The notes beneath the pieces were generated by a model, which searched no databases, had not been told where the DNA came from, and was given only the letters and a program-made list of their open reading frames with translations. Source: Gammaproteobacteria bacterium (lineage in GTDB: Bacteria > Pseudomonadota > Gammaproteobacteria > Enterobacterales > GCA-2746155). Taken from it: 6,874 nucleotides of DNA. Each line of letters begins with the position of its first letter. Position 1 is the first letter of the stretch. Positions 1 to 6,874 of the stretch are shown piece by piece. Location of the stretch: assembly GCA_024206355.1 (NCBI GenBank), contig JAAGZM010000862.1, forward strand, positions 1 through 6,874, read 5' to 3'. The translations under genes and the position numbers were made by a program.

Positions 1-112
1 CTTGCATTGAGATCGTACTTGTCGCCACAGCTTGACGTTGGGTTATCTCTTTATTGGTGATATCCACCATTCTTGCTGCGCCATTTTCATCGAGATGAGT
101 CAAACTGGACAT
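1..112 (-). CDS. moaC: MoaC, cyclic pyranopterin monophosphate synthase (N-terminal part only)
   Basis: Reading leftward from the ATG at 112-110, 37 codons are visible before the window edge. They begin MSSLTHLDENGAARMVDI, which matches the conserved MoaC N-terminus (S-x-L-T-H-x-[DN]-x-x-G-x-A-x-M-V-D[IV]). In the family, MoaC works after the radical SAM enzyme MoaA and rearranges 3',8-cyclo-GTP into cyclic pyranopterin monophosphate, the first stable intermediate of molybdenum cofactor synthesis, in the cytoplasm. The catalytic lysine and aspartate lie further downstream and cannot be seen here. An AGGA ribosome binding site lies 10 bases before the start. The gene is divergent from mnmA. 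The incomplete end is caused by the window edge and is not evidence of a broken gene. Confidence 0.9.
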   Translation of the reverse strand, partial: MSSLTHLDENGAARMVDITNKEITQRQAVATSTISMQ

Positions 113-122
113 TGTTTTTAAA

Positions 123-126
123 TCCT
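123..126 (-). promoter_or_regulatory. Ribosome binding site of moaC
   Basis: The minus strand reads AGGA here, 10 bases before the ATG at 112. The spacing is slightly long but usable, and it supports this start. Confidence 0.5.
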
Positions 127-156
127 AAATAATTAGCCAAAGTGGTAATACTGACA

Positions 157-254
157 TTGTAACAAATTTCGACCGTGTAAAAATAATAAACTTTTCCCTA
201 TCTCGTACAATTAATGATGTTAAAATAAGTCGATGTAATGTTTTATAAGCATTG
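157..254 (+). promoter_or_regulatory. Leader and putative promoter region of mnmA
   Basis: No strong forward promoter is visible. Candidate -10 boxes are TACAAT at 206-211 and TAAAAT at 221-226, both without a good -35 at the right distance. TTGTAA at 157-162 is a possible -35, but only TAAAAA (178-183) follows it. No clear Shine-Dalgarno sequence precedes the mnmA start. Just before the gene there are two tiny ORFs: ATG-TAA at 233-238, and a five-codon ORF at 238-255 whose TGA overlaps the mnmA ATG as TGATG. Confidence 0.3.
183..210 (-). promoter_or_regulatory. Probable sigma-70 promoter for moaC
   Basis: On the minus strand, TTGTAC (210-205) is followed after 16 bases by TATTAT (188-183). 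Both are close to the -35 TTGACA and -10 TATAAT consensus. Transcription would start near 176 and leave a leader of about 64 bases before the moaC ATG. The match is by eye, and AT-rich DNA gives chance hits. Confidence 0.45.
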
Positions 255-1355
255 ATGATGAAAAAACCTGAAGATACTAAAGTAATTATTGGCCTTTCCG
301 GAGGCGTTGATTCTGCTGTGGCAGCTTACCTGCTCCAAGAGCAAGGCTATCAGGTGGAAGCTTTGTTTATGAAAAACTGGGAAGAAGATGACGATAGTGA
401 GTACTGCTCTGCTGCCGTCGATTTGGTAGATGCTAAACAAATTTGCGAAGTTCTTGATATTCCACTTAGAACAGTCAATTTTTCTTATGAATATTGGGAT
501 CGCGTTTTTGAGTATTTTCTTCTCGAATATAAAGCAGGAAGAACACCTAATCCTGACATCATCTGTAATAAAGAAATTAAGTTTAAGGCATTTCTAGATT
601 TTGCTTTAGATCTTGGTGCTGATTTCATTGCAACAGGCCACTATGCTCAACGAATAGATGTTAACCCCTCCAAAATGCTTCGTGGTACTGATAATAATAA
701 GGATCAGAGCTATTTTCTTTATACATTAGGGCAAAAGGCACTGAACCATACCCTCTTTCCTCTTGGAAAATATAAAAAACCAGAGATCAGAAAAATAGCC
801 GCCAAATTAGGATTCGATAATTCTGCAAAAAAAGACAGTACTGGAATATGTTTTATTGGAGAAAGAAAGTTCACCGACTTCCTTGAACAATTTATTCCTG
901 CACAACCAGGCGATGTGCTGAGCGATACAGGTAATGTCATTGGCCGACATAATGGCTTGATGTTCCATACATTAGGACAACGTAAAGGTCTTGGTATTGG
1001 CGGCTTATCGGAAAGTGCAGATGAACCTTGGTATGTCTATGGCAAAGATTTAGCAAATAATCATCTACTTGTATGTCAGGGCGGCGATAACAAATTATTG
1101 ATGACCAATCATCTCAAATGTTCACAATTACACTGGATCGATAAACAAAAGCCAGCTGAATATTTTATTGTGACCTGTAAAGTAAGATATCGTCAACCTG
1201 ATCAACAGTGTTCAGTGACGATTACTAAAACTGGAGCAACAGTCAGCTTCTCTGAAGAACAAAGGGCAGTTACTCCTGGCCAATCTATTGTTTTTTACCA
1301 AGATGAAGTTTGTTTAGGTGGTGGAATTATTGATACCACCTGGATGGAGAATTAA
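255..1355 (+). CDS. mnmA: MnmA, tRNA-specific 2-thiouridylase
   Basis: MnmA puts sulfur on C2 of the wobble uridine U34 in tRNA-Lys, tRNA-Glu and tRNA-Gln, using ATP and sulfur relayed from IscS through TusA-TusE. The protein is 366 residues from ATG 255, against 368 in E. coli, so it is full length. Visible motifs, numbered from ATG 255, are the PP-loop SGGVDS at 15-20 (adenylation), Asp101 and Cys104 in the segment [14 protein letters not shown], the tRNA-binding and active-site segment [15 protein letters not shown], and the second catalytic Cys199 in [13 protein letters not shown]. Near the C-terminus, [20 protein letters not shown] is the family's beta-barrel signature. An in-frame TTG at 252 and a second ATG at 258 are also possible starts. 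The family alignment favours one of the two ATGs, and the choice shifts the end by only one residue. hflD follows after 5 bases. Confidence 0.97.
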   Translation: MMKKPEDTKVIIGLSGGVDSAVAAYLLQEQGYQVEALFMKNWEEDDDSEYCSAAVDLVDAKQICEVLDIPLRTVNFSYEYWDRVFEYFLLEYKAGRTPNPDIICNKEIKFKAFLDFALDLGADFIATGHYAQRIDVNPSKMLRGTDNNKDQSYFLYTLGQKALNHTLFPLGKYKKPEIRKIAAKLGFDNSAKKDSTGICFIGERKFTDFLEQFIPAQPGDVLSDTGNVIGRHNGLMFHTLGQRKGLGIGGLSESADEPWYVYGKDLANNHLLVCQGGDNKLLMTNHLKCSQLHWIDKQKPAEYFIVTCKVRYRQPDQQCSVTITKTGATVSFSEEQRAVTPGQSIVFYQDEVCLGGGIIDTTWMEN

Positions 1356-1360
1356 ATTAA

Positions 1361-1981
1361 ATGGCAAATTTTAGAAACATAACTCTGTCACTGGCTGGAA
1401 TATTCCAATCTGCACAGCATGTAATTAACCTAGCAACGACAGGTCAAGCTGATGAGAGAGTCATTGAACCACTCATAGAAAGCTTGTTAAAACTGGAGGC
1501 TGATAGCTGTGAGGATGTTTATGGCAATATCAGTAACCTTCGTCCGGGTTTAAGATTGATTGAGACGCAACTAAGAACAGGCGCATCAGGAAAGTCAGCA
1601 AACCTAGGAAAGTATGTAGCAAGTCTTCTCAATTTAGAGCGTCAATTAAATCGCAATAGTGAAATGCAGTCAGTGATATCTACGCGTATTTCTCAAATTA
1701 AAAGACTCACTGAACATTCTCAAATAATGGATGAGTCTATTATCCATAATATTGCAGAACTTTATAAAGAGACTATATCAACTCTGCCCATGCGAATTCA
1801 GGTTATTGGCGATCAGAAGATATTACAACAACCACAAATTCAGGATAAAGCACGTTGTAGCCTGTTTTGTGGTTTACGTTATGCAGTTTTGTGGCGTCAA
1901 ATTGGTGGCAAAAGACGCCAACTTATACTTAACCGTAAACAAATAATACAAACTGCTGAGGATGTTTTACTCGGTCGATAA
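1361..1981 (+). CDS. hflD: HflD (YcfC) family protein, high-frequency lysogenization protein homologue
   Basis: The protein has 206 residues, against about 213 in E. coli HflD. Recognisable family segments are the start (NITLSLAGIFQSAQHVINLA), NLRPGL near residue 60, and the C-terminal stretch with RIQVIG, IQDKAR, LRYAVLWRQIGGKRRQL. It is all-helical, with probable coiled-coil character at about 85-140, and it has no signal peptide or membrane helix. In E. coli, HflD is a membrane-associated protein that binds phage lambda CII and reduces lysogeny; its normal cellular role is not settled. It lies 5 bases after mnmA, and a GGAG inside the last mnmA codons, about 11 bases before the ATG, can serve as its ribosome binding site, so the two are probably co-transcribed. 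The order mnmA-hflD-purB is conserved across gammaproteobacteria and supports the call. Confidence 0.93.
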   Translation: MANFRNITLSLAGIFQSAQHVINLATTGQADERVIEPLIESLLKLEADSCEDVYGNISNLRPGLRLIETQLRTGASGKSANLGKYVASLLNLERQLNRNSEMQSVISTRISQIKRLTEHSQIMDESIIHNIAELYKETISTLPMRIQVIGDQKILQQPQIQDKARCSLFCGLRYAVLWRQIGGKRRQLILNRKQIIQTAEDVLLGR

Positions 1982-2009
1982 ATGATTAAATTATCTGTGA
2001 TAAATACCA

Positions 2010-3444
<1,435 letters not shown>

Positions 3445-3468
3445 ATTTAGGCTCAGTAAACAAAAACA

Positions 3469-4620
3469 ATGATTACTTTTCCAAACAGCATAAATAAACA
3501 AGATTTCCTGAAAAGTTATTGGCAAAAACAGCCTCTACTTTTCAGAAATGCAATGGACAATGCTGAACAGCTCATTACTAAACAACAATTATTTGACTTA
3601 AGTCTTTCTGATGACATCGAATCCAGATTATTGATGGAGGAAGGACCTGACGAACCCTGGCAAGTGTTTCATGGACCTCAACAAGCAGAGCAACTAGAAT
3701 TACTGAATGAGAGCCCAAATTGGACGCTATTGGTACAGTCTGTCAATCTTTGGCATCTAGGATGTAAAAAGTTACTCGAAGACTTCCGATTTTTACCAGA
3801 ATGGCGGCTAGATGACATTATGATCAGCTTCGCCAACGAAAAGGGTACAGTTGGGCCTCATGTCGACCATTATGATGTTTTTTTGCTGCAACTTAGCGGT
3901 AGTCGACGCTGGAAAGTTGGTAAACCAGATGCTGAAGTTGAACTCATTGAGCCAGATTCAGATAATCAACAAATCAAAGCTTATCCAACAATTATTGATG
4001 AAACACTACAAGTCGGTGACATGCTTTATATACCTCCTAATACAGCACATCATGGAATTGGAATAGAGCCAGGAATGACCCTATCTGTTGGTTTTCGCTC
4101 ACCTGCTCTCTCTGAAATGATGATGATATTTGCTGAGCAAGTTATGCTATCTAAAAAGGAGAATTATTATATAGATCCTCTCTTTAGTGTTAGAACTTCA
4201 ACAACCGAGATATCATCAAGTGCAATGAGTAAAGCAGCAAGCTGGTTTTCTAACCTAGAAGATTACGATGCTTTAGTTCGAAAGTCTTTTGGTATATTAC
4301 AAACTCAACCGAAACAAGAGTTACTACTTTTACCCATTGAAAAAACTGCAAAAGAAGCGATTCTTTCTCAGCAAGCAATAAATCGAGATCCAGCTGCTAG
4401 AGTCGCCTGGTATCAAGTCGATGAGCTGACCATCTGGTTATTTATTAATGGTGAATGCTTTGAACGTTCCATTGAAGACAAACAGTGGTTAGAAAAGTAC
4501 AGTATCATTGATACTTTAACGTTGGAAAATACATCTGCAAACATTCAAATTGATAAATTCTTAGAATTAGTACAGCTATTTATTGATACTGGCCTTTTTG
4601 GAGGTGTTGATGTCAGCTGA
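3469..4620 (+). CDS. roxA: RoxA/YcfD-type ribosomal protein L16 arginine 3-hydroxylase (JmjC cupin)
   Basis: E. coli RoxA (YcfD) is an Fe(II)- and 2-oxoglutarate-dependent oxygenase that hydroxylates an arginine of ribosomal protein L16. This protein has 383 residues, against 373 in E. coli. The N-terminus has the family pattern DFLKSYWQKQPLLFRNA. The JmjC core follows with LDDIMISFA, then iron ligands His131 and Asp133 (HVD, where E. coli has HLD) and His194 in LYIPPNTAH. Arg146 in GSRRWKVG aligns with the 2-oxoglutarate-binding arginine. A helical dimerisation region at about 210-290 and a C-terminal winged-helix-like domain complete the usual layout. A stop codon at 3457-3459 excludes an earlier start. 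The start lacks a good Shine-Dalgarno sequence; the nearest AGG is 17 bases away. The gene is probably co-transcribed with purB. L16 as substrate is inferred by homology. Confidence 0.9.
   Translation: MITFPNSINKQDFLKSYWQKQPLLFRNAMDNAEQLITKQQLFDLSLSDDIESRLLMEEGPDEPWQVFHGPQQAEQLELLNESPNWTLLVQSVNLWHLGCKKLLEDFRFLPEWRLDDIMISFANEKGTVGPHVDHYDVFLLQLSGSRRWKVGKPDAEVELIEPDSDNQQIKAYPTIIDETLQVGDMLYIPPNTAHHGIGIEPGMTLSVGFRSPALSEMMMIFAEQVMLSKKENYYIDPLFSVRTSTTEISSSAMSKAASWFSNLEDYDALVRKSFGILQTQPKQELLLLPIEKTAKEAILSQQAINRDPAARVAWYQVDELTIWLFINGECFERSIEDKQWLEKYSIIDTLTLENTSANIQIDKFLELVQLFIDTGLFGGVDVS
4600..4604 (+). promoter_or_regulatory. Strong ribosome binding site of the GNAT gene, inside roxA
   Basis: GGAGG lies 5 bases before the ATG at 4610, inside the last codons of roxA. 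It decides the start: upstream in-frame TTG, CTG and GTG codons from 4583 onward have nothing comparable. Confidence 0.8.
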
Positions 4621-5035
4621 TTACTCAATTCTAAAGGCAAATTGGCCTGATCAAGCTGATAAATTAAAAAAGATCAGAGAATCTGTTTTTGTTATAGAAC
4701 AAAGTGTTAGTTCAGAAATTGAGTGGGATGGGAGAGATCACCTTTGCCAACACGTCATAGCTTACTCTAATACAGAACAACCAATCGGTACCGGAAGAAT
4801 ATTGCCATCGGGACATATTGGACGGATCGCGGTAAATGTTGCATGGCGAGGTAAAGGTGTTGGAAGCGCAATTCTCAAAGCATTAATTAAATTAGCTACC
4901 GATAGTGTCTATCTAAACTCACAAACCCATGCAATTCCATTTTACCAAAAATTTGATTTCGTACCTGAGGGTAAAGTTTTCATGGAAGCAGGCATTCCTC
5001 ATCAGAAAATGACATTAAAACTAAAAGCTAAGTAG
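4610..5035 (+). CDS. GNAT family N-acetyltransferase, substrate unknown
   Basis: The protein has 141 residues from ATG 4610. It shows the GNAT fold pattern: an N-terminal segment IRESVFVIEQSVSSEIEWDG (22-41) typical of a subfamily of small bacterial acetyltransferases, then PIGTGRI (58-64) and strand beta-4 GRIAVNVAWRGKGVGSAIL. RGKGVG at 80-85 is the acetyl-CoA pyrophosphate-binding loop (motif A, R/Q-x-x-G-x-G/A). FYQKFDFVPEGKVFMEAGIPH toward the C-terminus is the usual motif-B end of this subfamily. The family moves an acetyl group from acetyl-CoA to an amine, but nothing in the sequence names the acceptor. The first 11 bases overlap the end of roxA in another frame, so translation is probably coupled to roxA. 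It is a soluble cytoplasmic protein with no signal peptide. Confidence 0.88.
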   Translation: MSADYSILKANWPDQADKLKKIRESVFVIEQSVSSEIEWDGRDHLCQHVIAYSNTEQPIGTGRILPSGHIGRIAVNVAWRGKGVGSAILKALIKLATDSVYLNSQTHAIPFYQKFDFVPEGKVFMEAGIPHQKMTLKLKAK

Positions 5036-5060
5036 ACCTTTTGCGCTCATAGGTTATACT
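5033..5060 (+). promoter_or_regulatory. Probable promoter of the DUF7931-type gene
   Basis: TAGACC (5033-5038, four of six matches to TTGACA) and TATACT (5055-5060, five of six matches to TATAAT) are separated by 16 bases. The -35 box overlaps the TAG stop of the GNAT gene. Transcription would start near 5067, which leaves about 38 bases of leader before ATG 5105 and argues against the in-frame TTG at 5066 as the start. Confidence 0.45.
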
Positions 5061-5104
5061 TACCTTTGATAGCAAATAAGCAAGAGAGACTTAATTTAAC
5101 ATAT

Positions 5105-5626
5105 ATGAAATACCCAAAAGATTTTTCTGAATTTAAAGTAGGAGAAACGTACCCTACTCTTAAAGCTAAAAATTCCGCGACTAACTCATCAGCTGCTTTA
5201 AGCTTAATTTCTCAGGCAAGAAGGACTATTACCTTATTTACACATAACTTTGACCACAGAATACTAGATACACCTGAAATTGCCTCTGCTATAAGTGATT
5301 TTATTAAAGTTAGTCCAAACAGCCAATTGAAAACTCTTCTTTGTGATCCTTCTCTAGTTGTCAAACAAGGTCATCGAATTGTCGAGTTATCACGAAAATT
5401 TTCTAGTTTTATTTCCATTAGGCAAACCCATGCAGAATATTTATCGACACCTTTCAGTTTTTTAATTATAGATGATACAGCTTTACTGTTCAGACCACAT
5501 GCAAATGAGTACAATGCAATCGTAAATTATGATTCAAGACTTGAATGCCGCCATTATTTGGAATTTTTTAATGAAGTTTGGCAACAAAGCGAACCTGTTT
5601 CAGAAATTAGACAGTTATTCATTTAA
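5105..5626 (+). CDS. DUF7931-type small protein, PLD-like, function unknown
   Basis: The protein has 173 residues from ATG 5105. An in-frame TTG at 5066 would add 13, but it falls at the predicted transcription start. I recognise the pattern of a conserved gammaproteobacterial family found next to GNAT and roxA genes: helix AALSLISQARRTITLFTHNFDHRIL (30-54), then LKTLLCDPSLVVKQGHRIVELSRKF (75-99), a PLD-like strand FLIIDDTALLFRP (119-131), and the ending HYLEFFNEVWQQSEPVSEIRQL. The layout resembles half of a phospholipase D fold. At the expected place of the HxKxxxxD motif the aspartates remain (121-124, IIDD), but the histidine and lysine appear to be absent, so an active phosphodiesterase is unlikely. 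No signal peptide or membrane segment is seen. The ribosome binding site is weak (GAGAG, about 16 bases upstream). The family assignment comes from memory of its pattern; the biochemical role is unknown. Confidence 0.75.
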   Translation: MKYPKDFSEFKVGETYPTLKAKNSATNSSAALSLISQARRTITLFTHNFDHRILDTPEIASAISDFIKVSPNSQLKTLLCDPSLVVKQGHRIVELSRKFSSFISIRQTHAEYLSTPFSFLIIDDTALLFRPHANEYNAIVNYDSRLECRHYLEFFNEVWQQSEPVSEIRQLFI

Positions 5627-5655
5627 AGTTATTAACTTAATAAATGACTTTAAAT
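5621..5655 (+). terminator. AT-rich hairpin at the end of the DUF7931-type gene, possible weak terminator
   Basis: Positions 5621-5633 and 5643-5655 form a 13-base-pair stem (12 Watson-Crick pairs and one G-U) around a 9-base loop. The left arm contains the gene's TAA stop. The stem is almost all A-T, and no U-run follows directly; the nearest T-rich run is near 5669-5677. It could be a weak terminator, an mRNA 3' end stabiliser, or a protein-binding palindrome. A nested perfect palindrome, TTATTAA-C-TTAATAA, sits at 5629-5643. Confidence 0.4.
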
Positions 5656-5711
5656 ATTGTCTGTATCTTATTGTTTTTAATGCCAATTAAAGTAAAGCGC
5701 TAAACTAACTG

Positions 5712-6874
5712 ATGTTCAACTATCTTACTCAACCCGAAATTAAAAATGAATCTCGTGAGATGCTCAAGCTTGCGCTACCTGCTGTAATTTCACAGGTAGC
5801 TCAAATGTCTATGGGAGCTATTGATACCATCATGGCTGGAAATTTAAGTACTAAAGCTTTAGCAGCAATATCGGTGGGGAGTAATATGTTGTTCCCATTA
5901 TTGGTATTCTCAATGGGCTTATTTATGTCCTTAAATCCTCTGGTTGCTCAAGCTAATGGAGCACAACGATTCAATAAACTTGGAGAATACTTAAGACAAG
6001 GCTTATATCTAGCACTCATTGCAACTATTCCAACTATATTAATTGTTAGCCAATTAGAAACGTTAATGATTATGATTGGTGTGCAAGAATCTATTATTCC
6101 TGTTGTGGTTAATTACCTGAAAGCTCTCACATGGGGTATTTTACCCCTGTACTTATTTTTAGTATTACGGTCAGTAAATGAAGGTTTATTTTCAACTAAA
6201 GCAATTATGTTCATCACCATTTCTGCTATACCTTTTAATGTATTTTTTAATTATGTCCTCATGTATGGGTACTTTGGATTTCCTGAGTTAGGTGCAGTTG
6301 GTCTTGGTTATGCTACATCAATCGTCTGGAGCTTATTATTTATAGTATTATTACTCTATACCCTCCTTACTAAAAAATATGCTCATTTAACCTTTTTTAC
6401 ACACTTTCATAAACCTGACTTGAAGGTTTTTAAAGAAATATTACAGATCGGTATTCCTCTTTCGTTAACGATTGGCTTAGAGGTACTCATGTTTGGTGCC
6501 GTGGGGTTGTTTATCGGACGGTATAGCGTCGAAATCATTGCTGCTCATCAGATTGCTACTAACTTTTCCGGTTTAGTATTTATGGTTCCTTTAGGGCTAT
6601 CTATTGCTGTAACGGCTCGCGTAGGACATGCCGCAGGCCGAAAATCACCTCACGATATTAAGCGTGCGGCTTATTTGGGGCTGCTTTTTGCCATCATATT
6701 TATGCTGATTGCCATGCTGGTGACAATTTCTATTCCAACAAGGTTGGTAAATATTTATTCCAGTGAATTAAATGTAGTTAATATTGCTGTTAAATTATTT
6801 TATATGGCAGCATTATTTATGCTTTGCGATGGAATACAGGTCGCAGCTTCTGGAGCTCTAAGAGGAATGAAAGA
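5712..6874 (+). CDS. norM: NorM-type MATE family multidrug efflux transporter (C-terminus beyond the window)
   Basis: Translation from ATG 5712 stays open for 387 codons to the window edge; NorM proteins have about 455-460 residues, so roughly 70 are missing. MATE pumps export cationic drugs and dyes across the inner membrane using Na+ or H+. About ten of the usual twelve membrane helices are visible, in two six-helix lobes with a loop near 220-240. Family landmarks are MGAIDTIMAG at the end of the first helix, SMGLFMSLNPLVAQANGA, RSVNEGLFSTK, IAAHQIATNFSGLVFMVPLG, TARVGHAAGR and DGIQVAASGALRGMK at the edge. Asp38, Glu257 and Asp373 sit at the positions of the cation-site residues Asp36, Glu255 and Asp371 of Vibrio cholerae NorM, with a constant offset of 2, which supports a NorM-type pump. 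No clear Shine-Dalgarno sequence precedes the start, but the N-terminal length matches the family. Substrates cannot be told from sequence. Confidence 0.93.
   Translation, partial: MFNYLTQPEIKNESREMLKLALPAVISQVAQMSMGAIDTIMAGNLSTKALAAISVGSNMLFPLLVFSMGLFMSLNPLVAQANGAQRFNKLGEYLRQGLYLALIATIPTILIVSQLETLMIMIGVQESIIPVVVNYLKALTWGILPLYLFLVLRSVNEGLFSTKAIMFITISAIPFNVFFNYVLMYGYFGFPELGAVGLGYATSIVWSLLFIVLLLYTLLTKKYAHLTFFTHFHKPDLKVFKEILQIGIPLSLTIGLEVLMFGAVGLFIGRYSVEIIAAHQIATNFSGLVFMVPLGLSIAVTARVGHAAGRKSPHDIKRAAYLGLLFAIIFMLIAMLVTISIPTRLVNIYSSELNVVNIAVKLFYMAALFMLCDGIQVAASGALRGMK

Noticed and set aside
243..440. Minus-strand ORF of 65 codons opposite the start of mnmA
   Set aside because: It lies wholly across the well-supported mnmA coding start and has no recognisable protein pattern; it is a shadow ORF.
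719..940. Minus-strand ORF of 73 codons inside mnmA
   Set aside because: It is antisense to conserved MnmA motifs, including the Cys199 region, and has no family features.
1731..1946. Second-frame ORF of 71 codons inside hflD
   Set aside because: hflD in its own frame matches the family through this region, so there is no frameshift to explain.
3851..4066. Second-frame ORF of 71 codons inside roxA
   Set aside because: It covers the roxA iron-binding core, which is intact in the roxA frame.

Overview
The window is an AT-rich chromosomal segment from a gammaproteobacterium. The evidence is an HflD (YcfC) homologue in the arrangement mnmA-hflD-purB, followed by an L16 hydroxylase of the RoxA/YcfD type. 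This is a core-genome neighbourhood known from Escherichia, Pseudomonas and relatives. I cannot name the genus from sequence alone. There are no mobile elements, CRISPR arrays, tRNAs or rRNAs, and no sign of recent transfer.

Layout. Positions 1-112 (minus strand) hold the 5' end of a divergently transcribed moaC, for molybdenum cofactor synthesis. A divergent intergenic region of about 140 bases separates it from mnmA. From there everything reads rightward: mnmA (tRNA 2-thiouridylase), hflD 5 bases later, purB (adenylosuccinate lyase) with its own leader, roxA/ycfD (JmjC-type oxygenase) 24 bases after purB, and a GNAT acetyltransferase whose start lies inside the end of roxA. Next comes a small DUF7931-type protein behind a probable promoter of its own. 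The last gene, a NorM-type MATE efflux pump, runs off the right edge at about 387 residues.

How the genes work together. mnmA and roxA both tune translation: MnmA thiolates U34 of the Lys, Glu and Gln tRNAs, and RoxA hydroxylates ribosomal protein L16. PurB serves purine synthesis and HflD is a helical membrane-associated protein. The GNAT and DUF7931 proteins have unknown substrates but travel with this cluster. Spacing suggests transcription units mnmA-hflD and purB-roxA-GNAT, a separately promoted DUF7931 gene ending in an AT-rich hairpin, and then the MATE gene.

The window is mostly ordinary. The points worth a second look are a chain of overlapping mini-ORFs in the mnmA leader, the PLD-like DUF7931 protein without visible HKD residues, the tight roxA-GNAT coupling, and the hairpin at the end of the DUF7931 gene.
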